DNA of 64,000 nt from Acidovorax sp. A79 (GTDB taxonomy: Bacteria; Pseudomonadota; Gammaproteobacteria; Burkholderiales; Burkholderiaceae_C): positions 4,194,501 to 4,258,500 of the forward strand of contig NZ_AP028672.1 of NCBI RefSeq assembly GCF_041154505.1, given 5' to 3'. The notes below the pieces were generated by a model. The model did no database searches, had not been told where the DNA came from, and was given only the letters and a program-made list of their open reading frames with translations. The stretch's first letter is position 1. Each line of letters starts with the position of its first letter. The position numbers and the translations under genes were made by a program. This document shows positions 9,416 through 18,064 of this stretch, piece by piece.

Positions 9416-9773
9416 TCAAGTGCCGCATTTGCACGAACTGCCGGCCGGGTCATAGGAGCTGTGGAGTAGCGATAGTTAACGACCGCGCGATCCTGATCTG
9501 ACCGTCGGGTTTAAGTCTGGCTGTTTCGAAACTCAACTGACTCCTTTGGGCCTGTGGCCGCGGGCCGATGAGCGGCGCTCAGAAGTCCGCAACCAGCCTG
9601 TAGCTGTCGCCTGCACCCTTGACCCCCTAGGCTACGCAAAATACCCGGTAGCGCAAGACTCCAGGTGCAGTGGAGCCTCAACTTGGACAAGGGAGGCTGG
9701 CAGCGTCCCACCGTCACGTTGTTTAACCGCTAGGCGATCCATGCCTTTCGGCTTGAGTTCTCGGTAGCATGCG
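9416..9773. other. Non-coding stretch before the PD-(D/E)XK protein gene
   Basis: About 360 bases with no supported gene on either strand; open frames here are short and lack recognisable motifs. It separates the ATPase-PRTase gene from the nuclease-like gene, so the two are probably transcribed separately. I found no clear terminator or operator. Confidence 0.45.
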
Positions 9774-11993
9774 GTGATGAACGAGCACTACTACGACACA
9801 TTGGTCTCAGCAGCTCGCGAAAAAGGCATGACGATCTCAGCCGCAGCGGACGAAGCGGCGATGGCATTTCTAGACGGAAAACCGGCGGGTCAAGGTAAGC
9901 ACAAGTGGAGTGGCGGAGATCGACAAACAGCCTTCTGGAACTCGGAGTTTCTGAAGGACCTACCCGCAGATGTGTGGCGCCAAGAGACCCTTGGCTTGGC
10001 CTTAACGCGTTACCTTGGCCAGGACCGGTTGGCATGCCCTGAGATCGTGGCGCAGATAGCCACAATCGCTCCCGACGTGCTTGTTTGGGCTACCCGCCAC
10101 TCTGGCCTTGTGATGCGACAGGATTCTCCGCGTTGGTTGGAGATCAGCGCACTGAATACAAATCAGCACCAAGCGCTCATCGAACTAAAGCGCGTGTTTC
10201 GCATATTCCGGGAAGCCCATCAAGTGCGGCAAGAGGAAGTGGAGCGTCTTCGCAAGCCATTGTCCGAGCTCGCTCCTCTGGATTTGCTGGTTTATGCCAG
10301 CCTTTTCGCCTTTGAGCACCAAATACCAGACTTGGTCTATGGTCGGTCCCAACCGGAGATGCCCGATGCTCAGGAAGCGTGGGATGCCATCGACGACATA
10401 TTGGCCTGGAAACTTTCCAACTGCGATCCGTCCGATGTGCAGTTGACTGAAATGTCTATCGCCTCGTCAATGAGGCAGCATCTGATCCCATTTCTATTCC
10501 CGTCTGGGGAGAGGCCGCGACACGATTGCTATCAGGCATTTCTCGAATTGTTGGGCGCGCAGGTCGAACTGAACGCTTTCGAAGATAGATCTGCAGACGC
10601 CTTCAGTTACGACGACTCCATTCGATTTGAGCGAAATGGAGATCGCCTTGAGATCGTCGAGGCGGATGCCGATGCCAGAACTGCATGGCGTCGAGATGGC
10701 AAGAAGTTCGACCTTTTGCACCAGTACTGGTTGTATCGGGGAATGGATGCCGTCATGGCCGATCCTGACCTGCTAGGCCGCGTAAGTCCTGCGCACCTTG
10801 AGGCCAATCTTCAGGCCCTGGCCAAGGCGAAAGGCACATGGCTTCGTTTGCAAGAGGTCTATGGCATGGCCGAGCAGGTGCGAACAGACGCGGGCTCATC
10901 TGCAGCGCCCTTTCATGTGCTGATGGCGACCGAGCTGATGACGGCCTTTTTCATTGAAGACTACCTCAGGCCCTATCAGCAGTACCTATCCGAGACAGGA
11001 AATTCTTTTCTCGCTTTGGGTCGGTTGGCATTTGGCGGCTTGCTTCAGCCCGACATGCAAAACCGCTTTCCGCTCACCTGGTCGGATCGAGCGGCCAAAG
11101 TTGATCGCATTAAGCCTTGGACGGCTACGGCAGAGCATCCAAGTGGCTCCGCACGATCTGCAGAGGCAATCCTGGACTTCATGACATGTGACTGGGCTGC
11201 GATGGCGAAGCAGTTGCGCGACGGTGATGCAACGTTGCGTTCCCGCTGGCAAGAGCGTCCCTTGTTCAAAATGGGGCGACTCTCTCTCCAACTGCCATGG
11301 ATGATGGCTGTACAGAACAACGCTGCGGCAGTCATCAATAACCTTCGCCGGTTGGGCGCCCGAAGAAATGAAGCCAAGGAAGAGACCCGTCGAATTGAAG
11401 AACGGCTCGGAGCGCTTTTCAGAGAGCGTGGATTCCACGTGGTTGTCGGATACGAGATCCCCGTACTGGGTACAGAGGATGCCAACGCAGGGGAAATCGA
11501 TCTGATTTGTGCCCGAGACGGGCATGTGTTCGTCTTGGAGCTCAAATCAACCTACCAACGCCGCTCAGTGAAGGAGGCGTGGGCACATCGAACTTCTACG
11601 CTTCGAAAGGCAGGTCTGCAGTTGAGCAGGAAGGTCCCCGCTGTCCAGCGTGCGCTTGGACGGGACATGGAATTGACGGCTGCGCTCGGTCTTGTGAACT
11701 GCAGGACTGCGGTCACGGCCTGGATCGTTGATACCTCGATCGAATGGGATCACCAACTGTTCCAAGGTTTCCTCAAGGTCTCTCTGGAAGAGGTGCTGAT
11801 TGCACTGCGAGACGACAGGCGGCTTCTAAATGACCCGCATGGCCTGTTTGGTGGACAGGCCGTTCCTGATCAGGGTGCGGAGGAATATGCGGAACCAGAC
11901 AAAGACGACACCCTGTATCCGGACGGGTTCTCTGCCGGGAGGTTTGTTGAGGTGATTGAAACGGCTGCTGTGTGGGCGGGCCTTTGTTGGTAG
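9774..11993 (+). CDS. Uncharacterised 739-residue protein with C-terminal PD-(D/E)XK nuclease motif
   Basis: I do not recognise the family of the first 540 residues, which look mostly alpha-helical and lack a P-loop. The C-terminal part (about 545-640) has a restriction-endonuclease-fold signature: EERLGALFRERGF, then GEIDLI with D576, then HVFVLELKST giving E589-x-K591. This D...ExK arrangement is typical of NERD/Mrr-like and related nuclease domains. Annotation start is GTG 9774; the ATG immediately after it (9777) is as likely. The gene lies between the ATPase-PRTase gene and Wadjet, so a DNA-cleaving defence role is reasonable inference. It could be a helper of the upstream protein or a stand-alone system. 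Confidence 0.72.
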   Translation: MMNEHYYDTLVSAAREKGMTISAAADEAAMAFLDGKPAGQGKHKWSGGDRQTAFWNSEFLKDLPADVWRQETLGLALTRYLGQDRLACPEIVAQIATIAPDVLVWATRHSGLVMRQDSPRWLEISALNTNQHQALIELKRVFRIFREAHQVRQEEVERLRKPLSELAPLDLLVYASLFAFEHQIPDLVYGRSQPEMPDAQEAWDAIDDILAWKLSNCDPSDVQLTEMSIASSMRQHLIPFLFPSGERPRHDCYQAFLELLGAQVELNAFEDRSADAFSYDDSIRFERNGDRLEIVEADADARTAWRRDGKKFDLLHQYWLYRGMDAVMADPDLLGRVSPAHLEANLQALAKAKGTWLRLQEVYGMAEQVRTDAGSSAAPFHVLMATELMTAFFIEDYLRPYQQYLSETGNSFLALGRLAFGGLLQPDMQNRFPLTWSDRAAKVDRIKPWTATAEHPSGSARSAEAILDFMTCDWAAMAKQLRDGDATLRSRWQERPLFKMGRLSLQLPWMMAVQNNAAAVINNLRRLGARRNEAKEETRRIEERLGALFRERGFHVVVGYEIPVLGTEDANAGEIDLICARDGHVFVLELKSTYQRRSVKEAWAHRTSTLRKAGLQLSRKVPAVQRALGRDMELTAALGLVNCRTAVTAWIVDTSIEWDHQLFQGFLKVSLEEVLIALRDDRRLLNDPHGLFGGQAVPDQGAEEYAEPDKDDTLYPDGFSAGRFVEVIETAAVWAGLCW

Positions 11994-12009
11994 GGGGTGT
12001 AGTGCGTGC

Positions 12010-12025
12010 TTTTTTTGGGGGGGGG
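12010..12025. repeat. T7-G9 homopolymer junction upstream of jetA
   Basis: Seven T followed by nine G lie 16-32 bases after the stop of the nuclease-like gene and about 200 bases before jetA. Mononucleotide G runs of this length are prone to slipped-strand change. It is not inside a supported coding frame, so any effect would be on transcription or transcript folding, and a sequencing length error is also possible. Confidence 0.6.
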
Positions 12026-12223
12026 CGTTACTTTTGGAGCAGTAAATTTGAACAACCGATCGAAATTAGAGGGTCGTCAGTTCTTTTGCTCCCGCAATGG
12101 AAGTAGTACGCCCTGCGCTAAACTGGACTCTATAAATCGTGGGGGGTTCGGTGCGGGTTTGTTCAAGATTTCTGCGTCGGCATCAAGAAAGCGTGTCTGG
12201 AGGGGGAGCGCCTTGGAGGATGA

Positions 12224-13666
12224 ATGCAATTCTTCATCCCCCCGCGTGAGCATTTCTTTCGTCCGTTGACGCATGACAATCGCGAGTTGTGCGCATTGGT
12301 GCTTCGGAAACTCCACGAGCGAGTGCATGGAGCCAACGCCGACTATGCCGAAGTACTTAACCGCGAGTTGGTACTCGAAGTAATTCTTCTTGCGTTAGCA
12401 GACCCTGCGCTGCGGACCATGGCCTTTGAGAATGAGCGGGTAATTGGCGCCGAGGAAGAGCGTAGTTACGCCAGTGATCTTTTGCGCAAGCTTAAAGAGC
12501 ATGGATGGCTTGAAGACTACCGTGACCCTATCGACCTACGGCCCACCCTCAAGCTCAGTCGCGCAGGCAAGGCCTTCAGCGAAACCTTCGCCGACCTAGA
12601 CGACTCGCGCGCCAAGACCCGCCAGCGCAACATGCGCTCGGCTCGCAAGGCATTGGCTGCCTTCATCGCCACCCGGGATGCCGATGAACTGCTGGACGCC
12701 CACGAGTTCGCCAGCCGCGTGGTGCAGGACCTGCAGGACGATATTGAGTACTTCCGCCACTTGATCCAGAGCCTGACGCGCGAGGCCCTGGCGCAGAAGG
12801 TCGCCTGGAACGAGTTCAATGATTTCATCGAGAAGCGCTTCGCGCGCGAGTACGCCGTGCGCCTGGTGGCCGACTCGGCAGAACGCCATCGCGGCCAGAT
12901 CAACGAAGCATTGGAATATGTGCGCGCACTCGACGGCGAGCAACGCGTCGGCGTAGATGCCCACCTGCTGCAGCGTGCACCTTGGCTGGAACAGACGGCG
13001 CAGGGCCGCAGCCCGATGCTGTGGCTCGCTGACCGCATCGAGAGTATGGTCGATGCTGCCTGCGGCCTGAAGCTGCCCATGCTGCGCTCGGAGATGAACA
13101 ACTACGTGCGTCGATTCACCAGCCTGCTGCGGCAGGCGCTGTCCCTGGACTATGGTGCCGAGTCCCCACTGGGCCGCACCATGGCCTGGCTGAAGGAGCG
13201 GCCAGAGCCCGCCCGTGAAGGGCTGCTCGATGTTTTGGCCCGGCGCCTGGCCACTGCCGAGATCCGTCTTCCCGGCGGCGTGCTGCGTTGGACAGTACGT
13301 GATCGTGAATCAGAGGCCGCAGCGCAGGCACCGCTGGTCGTGGACGAAGCCAGCCGCCTGAATGCGCTGCTGCGCAGAGCTGAAGCCGAGGCTTTCGCCT
13401 TCAGCGATCAGCAGGTGCTGCAAGGCCTCTTGCCTCACCTACAGGGTGGCCCCATCACGCTGGCGGCATTGCCAGTCGACACCGCCGAGGACGCAGTGCG
13501 CGTGCTGCATGCGGTGGGCGCGGCGCGTTCCGCCGAAGGGCGTCGCCTGATACAGGCCCGCAAGATGGCAGGACAGGTGAGCACGACTTACTTCCAAGCC
13601 GACGATTACGAGTTGCGCGTCGAACCGCAAGATGGGATGGACGTGACATCCAGCAGGAGGCACTGA
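12224..13666 (+). CDS. jetA: Wadjet type I subunit JetA (kleisin-like)
   Basis: First subunit of the JetABCD complex, an SMC-type system that senses and destroys circular plasmid DNA. The protein has 480 residues, the usual size for type I JetA (DUF3375), and begins with the family-typical FFIPPREHFFRPLTHDN. It would act as the kleisin linking the JetC heads and binding JetB. A strong RBS (GGAGGA, 12215-12220) precedes the ATG. Base use changes inside the gene: the first ~110 codons are rich in A/T-ending codons such as GTA, CTT and AGT, while the rest is strongly GC-ending, hinting at a recombination junction near 12.55 kb. Confidence 0.93.
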   Translation: MQFFIPPREHFFRPLTHDNRELCALVLRKLHERVHGANADYAEVLNRELVLEVILLALADPALRTMAFENERVIGAEEERSYASDLLRKLKEHGWLEDYRDPIDLRPTLKLSRAGKAFSETFADLDDSRAKTRQRNMRSARKALAAFIATRDADELLDAHEFASRVVQDLQDDIEYFRHLIQSLTREALAQKVAWNEFNDFIEKRFAREYAVRLVADSAERHRGQINEALEYVRALDGEQRVGVDAHLLQRAPWLEQTAQGRSPMLWLADRIESMVDAACGLKLPMLRSEMNNYVRRFTSLLRQALSLDYGAESPLGRTMAWLKERPEPAREGLLDVLARRLATAEIRLPGGVLRWTVRDRESEAAAQAPLVVDEASRLNALLRRAEAEAFAFSDQQVLQGLLPHLQGGPITLAALPVDTAEDAVRVLHAVGAARSAEGRRLIQARKMAGQVSTTYFQADDYELRVEPQDGMDVTSSRRH

Positions 13667-13673
13667 ACACACC

Positions 13674-14363
13674 ATGCTGCAATCTCTGGCTCAGTACATC
13701 GAACAGAGGCTGGCGACCGAAGGCGCCGCCAACGTCAAGCCCGCACGCTTCGCCGAATTGGCCGGGCGGCTGCTGGCCAGCGGTGTGGTGTGGCGCGAGC
13801 ATTCCCGCCCCGAGGCCGCACTGTACGACGACGCCATCCAATGCGAGCAGTTGCTGCGCGAATGGTTCGCCTGCATCGGCTTCGTGCTGGCCCACGACAG
13901 CGATGCCCGCCTGCTGCGGCTGTATCCACCCGGCGAAGGCGGGGGGGACGACGAGGAAGACGGGGTGCGCCGCCTGCGCGCTAGACTGTCGCGTGATTTC
14001 GTGGCTGCCGTGATCGCCCTGCGTTTTCTCTACACCGAGGCGCTCACCGGGCGTCGCTCACTGGTGGACGAACGCCTGGCCATTAGCTTGGAAGAGCTTT
14101 CACAAGCGGTGGTCTCGCTGTTGGCGCACAAGCTACCCAATGCGGCTAGCGAGCGCATGGTTCTGTTGCGCGAACTGCGTAAACACCGTGTGTTGCATTT
14201 CGTCGAGGGCGACGATGCCGGCGACATGCAGATGGGTCTGGCCGTGCTGCGGCCAGTGATGAGCTTCGTCAGCGACGAGGCCCTGGAAGAGGCATTGCGG
14301 ATTATGGGCCGCCAGACTCCCCCTGCGCCTGCCATCAAATCAGCCACCGAGGACAGTGCATGA
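13674..14363 (+). CDS. jetB: Wadjet type I subunit JetB (KITE-like)
   Basis: 229-residue protein matching the DUF4194/JetB family by size, position and the arginine-rich core RRLRARLSRDFVAAVIALR. In the complex it plays the MukE/KITE role, bound to the JetA kleisin. It starts eight bases after jetA and its stop overlaps the jetC start (ATGA), which supports translation as one operon. No odd features seen. Confidence 0.92.
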   Translation: MLQSLAQYIEQRLATEGAANVKPARFAELAGRLLASGVVWREHSRPEAALYDDAIQCEQLLREWFACIGFVLAHDSDARLLRLYPPGEGGGDDEEDGVRRLRARLSRDFVAAVIALRFLYTEALTGRRSLVDERLAISLEELSQAVVSLLAHKLPNAASERMVLLRELRKHRVLHFVEGDDAGDMQMGLAVLRPVMSFVSDEALEEALRIMGRQTPPAPAIKSATEDSA

Positions 14364-17300
14364 AGATCGCCAAGCTGTTTACCTGGCATTGGGGTTCGCT
14401 GGAAGACCGTGAATGGCCCTTCGCTGACGCCGTTCTGTTGACGGGCGAATCGGGTTCGGGCAAGTCCACGCTGCTCGATGCCATCCAGACCGTGCTGACG
14501 GCCGCGCACCAGCACGTGGTGCAGTTCAACATTGGCCAGGACGAATCCACGCAGAGTCGGCGTGGCGGCAAAGAGCCCCGCACATTGGCCGCCTACGCCC
14601 TCGGGCAGCAGGCCGACGGTGTGTTCCTTCGCACCCGCTCGACCAGCTACGCCGGTATCGTTTTCGAAGCTTCCGAACAGGCAGGCGAGCAGGCAGAGCC
14701 TTTCACGGCATTGGTGGGCGTGGAGGCTTTCGAGGACGGCCGGCGCGCTGTCCTCCAGGGCACCCCCCAGTTCTTCATCGTGCGTCGGGCGCTGTCGCTG
14801 GACCATCTGACACGCCGGGCAGGCGAGGTCCTCACTGCGTCACCATTGCCACTGAAGGAACTGTATGTGCAACTTCAGCACCGTATGCAGGCCCATACCG
14901 ACAAAGCCGCTGCTGTGGTGCAGCGGTTCCCCGACAAGGGCGGCTATCTGCAGCATCTCTATGGCGCGTTGATGGGCAAGACGGCGGTCGGCGAACACGA
15001 TGCCACGCGCGCGGCCAAGTCGCTCGTCAAGGCCATGGCCTACAAGGAACTTGGCAACGTCAACGACTTGGTGCGCGACGAGATCCTGGAACCGCACGAT
15101 TTCAGCAAAGACCTCGACAAGATGCGTGAGCTGATGCGCTCCATCGCCAGCCTCAAGCTGGAGGCTGAGCGCCTGGCGTTGAATCTGGAGAGGCTCGATG
15201 CCGCCCAGGCCAGTGCGGACCAGGTCATTGATGAGGCACGACGATTCGTCACCACCACCATCGCCCATGCTCTGCGCACGCGCAGCGAGACACAGGATGA
15301 ACTGACCTCGGTGCAGCGCCAGATCGCTACGCAGGACAAGAAACAGGCACAGTTGCAAGAGAAGCTGGCCTCGCTCGAAGCGCAGGAGACCCAGTTGCGC
15401 GAACAATTGCGCGGGGTGGACAAGCGCCTGGACGACAGCGACGTGGCACGCGAGAAGCAGGCGCTGGAAAATCAGATTCGACTGCAGGCCGACCAGTTCC
15501 GCCTGCACTGGAGCCATGTGCAGGAGGCCGCGCGCGGCATCGGCGGCATGGCCGCGCAGCTCGAGCAACTGCTGATGCTGGACCTGTCGGCCGTCCCGGA
15601 ACTGGCTGCTGCGGTACAAACCTTGCGCCCCGCCGCGCAGCAAGTTCTCAAACCCTGGCCGGCCATGGCCCAAGCCTATGCGCGCGATGCGATGCTGGAC
15701 GTGGTGCTGCCCGCCTTCGAGCTGGAAGCCTTTGACACGCAACTGGCCAGCCTGCGCCAGGGCCTCCACGACGGCGAGGCCTCGGTGCAAGGCGCGGTGC
15801 TGCAGGCCTTGACCGACGTGGGCTTGCAGCTGAATCAGTTGAAGGACGACACCGAACAGCGCGATGCCGAACTGCGCCGCTTGCAGTCTGGCCGAGCTCA
15901 AGGCCCGAAGGATGCCCATGATGCGGTGGCACTAATCGAGCGCGAGCTTCCTTCAGCCCGCCCCCACCTGCTCGCGCAACTGGTGGAGCCGCGCCCTGGC
16001 ACCCGCTGGCAAAACGCCATCGAAGGCTATATGGGCGGTGACCGCTTCGCCATCATCGTCGAGGCGGGCATGGAGGCGCGGTGTGCACGGCTGATCAAAC
16101 AGCACTATCGCGTGCGCTCGCCCAAGGTCGTGCAGGGCCGCAAGGCGATGGAGGACACCGAAGGCCGCCAGTTGGAGGCCCGGGCCGTGCTGCACGAACT
16201 GATCTGCCAGCACCCTGTGGGTCATGCTTTCTTGATGGCGCAGTACGGCCGCGTGCGCAAGGTGGACACCGAAGAAGAGTTGGCGCGCACCCCACAGGGG
16301 CTGATGGAGGAAGGTCTGGGCAGCCGGGGCTACGGGATGTTCTCCTGCCGCGCACCCGATGGCGAGCTGGCTTTTGGGGAAGGCGCGCGCCAGCGGCGCC
16401 GGCAATGGTGTGAGGACGAACTCAAACGCCTGGCAAAAGAGACGCGTGCACTGCAAGCGCTGCGCCAGTCGCTGCTCGCGATCACCCGCATGTTCAACGG
16501 CCCCGTGTTCACGCCGCTTACGCCCTTGCTGCTTGCGGTGCTGGAAAGCCAGTCCCAGCATGCGCATGCCGAACAAGCGTTCAAGGCGCTGGACCTGTCG
16601 GCCATCGACGAATTGCTGGCCGAGCAGAAAGGTCTGAAGACTCGCATCAGCAACGTCACAGGGCAGCGCGACGAAGAGCTGAAGCAAGTCGGTGCCACAG
16701 ACAAGGAACTGGTGGAACTGCGCCGCCGCGAGAAAAACCTGGCGGAACGCCTACCGGATCTCGACATCGCCTGCACGAACACCACGGTCTGGGCCTTGCG
16801 CTTCGCGGGTGCCGTGCCCACCCTGGCTACCGAGCCTCAATTGCTGGACGAAGCCCAGACACTGGCGGCCGAGCCAGAAACCAGTCTGGACGCGCTGCGC
16901 CATCGCGTGCAGAGCCTGCGCGAAGGCCTGCCTCGCACACTGCGCGAACTGGCCCAGGCCGTGGGCACCTATCTGTCCGGCGCGCGCGACGACAGCGAGC
17001 GCTTTGCCTGGACCGATCCACCGCGCAGCGTGGACCGGCTGGAAGAGCTGCTGCCCCTGGTCGAACGCACCCGCACCTCCATTGCTGAGCAGGCCCAGCG
17101 CCAGCGCGCCATCGGGCTAGCGGACAACGCGCGTGCCCTGCGCGAGGCCGAAGGTCAGTTCAACCATGTCTTCACCAGCAGTTTCTGCTTCAAGGTGCGC
17201 GACGATGTCAAGCAGGGTGCGCTGACACTACAGCGGCTCAACCGCCACCTGCAAGACATCCGCTTCGGCAGCGACACCTTCAGGTTGGAATGGGACTGGG

Positions 17301-18064
17301 TGCCGCGTATGCAGAAAGTCCAGGATCTCTTCGAGGCGGTGGAAAGCGCGGTTGAGGGGCTGGAGCATGACCGCGGCTCCATCTTCACCTCCCCGCGACT
17401 CACCGATGAGCAGCGCGCTACTGCGGAAGAGATTCGTCGCCTGCTGCTGGCCAATGACCAGGGTGCCAGCGAACGCGCGTTGCGCGAATTGGCCGACTAC
17501 CGCAACTACCGGCGCTACGACATCCTGCGCACCAGCCCGGTGGGTACCACGCGGCTGTCCACCTGGGGCACAGGCTCGGGCGGCGAGCTGGAAACGCCGT
17601 TCTACGTGGTGCGCTCGGCCGTGCTGGCCCATGCGCTCGGGCACTTCGGCCGCGACCGCCGCGAGGCACCCGCCTTGCGGCTGATGCTCAGCGACGAGGC
17701 GTTCTCCAAGATGGACGAAACGCGTTCGCGCAACGTGCTGCAGTTCCTGTCGCAGACACTGGGGCTGCAACTCATCGTGGCCATGCCCACGTCCAAATCG
17801 GGCGCGGTTAAACCCGAGTTCGACAAGGAGTTCACTTTCTCCAAGGTGATGGCTCGTCGCGATGGTCAGGAACTGTTTATCAGCGAAGCGCAGGAGAAAA
17901 CGCTCAACCGCCCGGCCCTGGCCCGGCTGTGGGGTGCCCACGCCGAGAGAGCCCGCGAGGCCGCACGTGCCCAATGGAATGCGCAACAGGGCCAAGAACA
18001 GATCCCGGATCCAACGGCCGAAGATGCCCGCGCGAGCCTGGATGAATGCAGGCCCTCGCCCTGA
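14360..18064 (+). CDS. jetC: Wadjet type I SMC-like ATPase JetC
   Basis: MukB-like SMC ATPase of 1234 residues that extrudes DNA loops in Wadjet. The N-terminal head has Walker A GESGSGKST (G29-T37). Two long coiled-coil stretches rich in Q, E, K and L follow, about 300-385 and about 675-810, separated by a hinge region. The C-terminal head has the ABC signature SGGE (S1073-E1076) and Walker B LMLSDEAFSKMDE (D1112-E1113). Length is as expected for type I JetC. It overlaps jetB by four bases and jetD by up to 19 bases. Wobble positions are strongly GC-rich throughout, unlike the ends of the operon. Confidence 0.96.
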   Translation: MKIAKLFTWHWGSLEDREWPFADAVLLTGESGSGKSTLLDAIQTVLTAAHQHVVQFNIGQDESTQSRRGGKEPRTLAAYALGQQADGVFLRTRSTSYAGIVFEASEQAGEQAEPFTALVGVEAFEDGRRAVLQGTPQFFIVRRALSLDHLTRRAGEVLTASPLPLKELYVQLQHRMQAHTDKAAAVVQRFPDKGGYLQHLYGALMGKTAVGEHDATRAAKSLVKAMAYKELGNVNDLVRDEILEPHDFSKDLDKMRELMRSIASLKLEAERLALNLERLDAAQASADQVIDEARRFVTTTIAHALRTRSETQDELTSVQRQIATQDKKQAQLQEKLASLEAQETQLREQLRGVDKRLDDSDVAREKQALENQIRLQADQFRLHWSHVQEAARGIGGMAAQLEQLLMLDLSAVPELAAAVQTLRPAAQQVLKPWPAMAQAYARDAMLDVVLPAFELEAFDTQLASLRQGLHDGEASVQGAVLQALTDVGLQLNQLKDDTEQRDAELRRLQSGRAQGPKDAHDAVALIERELPSARPHLLAQLVEPRPGTRWQNAIEGYMGGDRFAIIVEAGMEARCARLIKQHYRVRSPKVVQGRKAMEDTEGRQLEARAVLHELICQHPVGHAFLMAQYGRVRKVDTEEELARTPQGLMEEGLGSRGYGMFSCRAPDGELAFGEGARQRRRQWCEDELKRLAKETRALQALRQSLLAITRMFNGPVFTPLTPLLLAVLESQSQHAHAEQAFKALDLSAIDELLAEQKGLKTRISNVTGQRDEELKQVGATDKELVELRRREKNLAERLPDLDIACTNTTVWALRFAGAVPTLATEPQLLDEAQTLAAEPETSLDALRHRVQSLREGLPRTLRELAQAVGTYLSGARDDSERFAWTDPPRSVDRLEELLPLVERTRTSIAEQAQRQRAIGLADNARALREAEGQFNHVFTSSFCFKVRDDVKQGALTLQRLNRHLQDIRFGSDTFRLEWDWVPRMQKVQDLFEAVESAVEGLEHDRGSIFTSPRLTDEQRATAEEIRRLLLANDQGASERALRELADYRNYRRYDILRTSPVGTTRLSTWGTGSGGELETPFYVVRSAVLAHALGHFGRDRREAPALRLMLSDEAFSKMDETRSRNVLQFLSQTLGLQLIVAMPTSKSGAVKPEFDKEFTFSKVMARRDGQELFISEAQEKTLNRPALARLWGAHAERAREAARAQWNAQQGQEQIPDPTAEDARASLDECRPSP

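Noticed and set aside
12006..12269. 87-codon plus-strand frame over the G9 tract and the jetA start.
   Set aside because: No RBS, overlaps jetA in another frame and has no protein-like pattern.
14840..15919. Long minus-strand open frame (359 codons) inside jetC.
   Set aside because: It is antisense to a clear SMC ATPase, has low-complexity GC-rich content and no domain.
14360..18064. Large SMC-like ATPase could be read as chromosomal MukB.
   Set aside because: The neighbours are JetA, JetB and a Toprim JetD, which define Wadjet, and betaproteobacteria use SMC-ScpAB.
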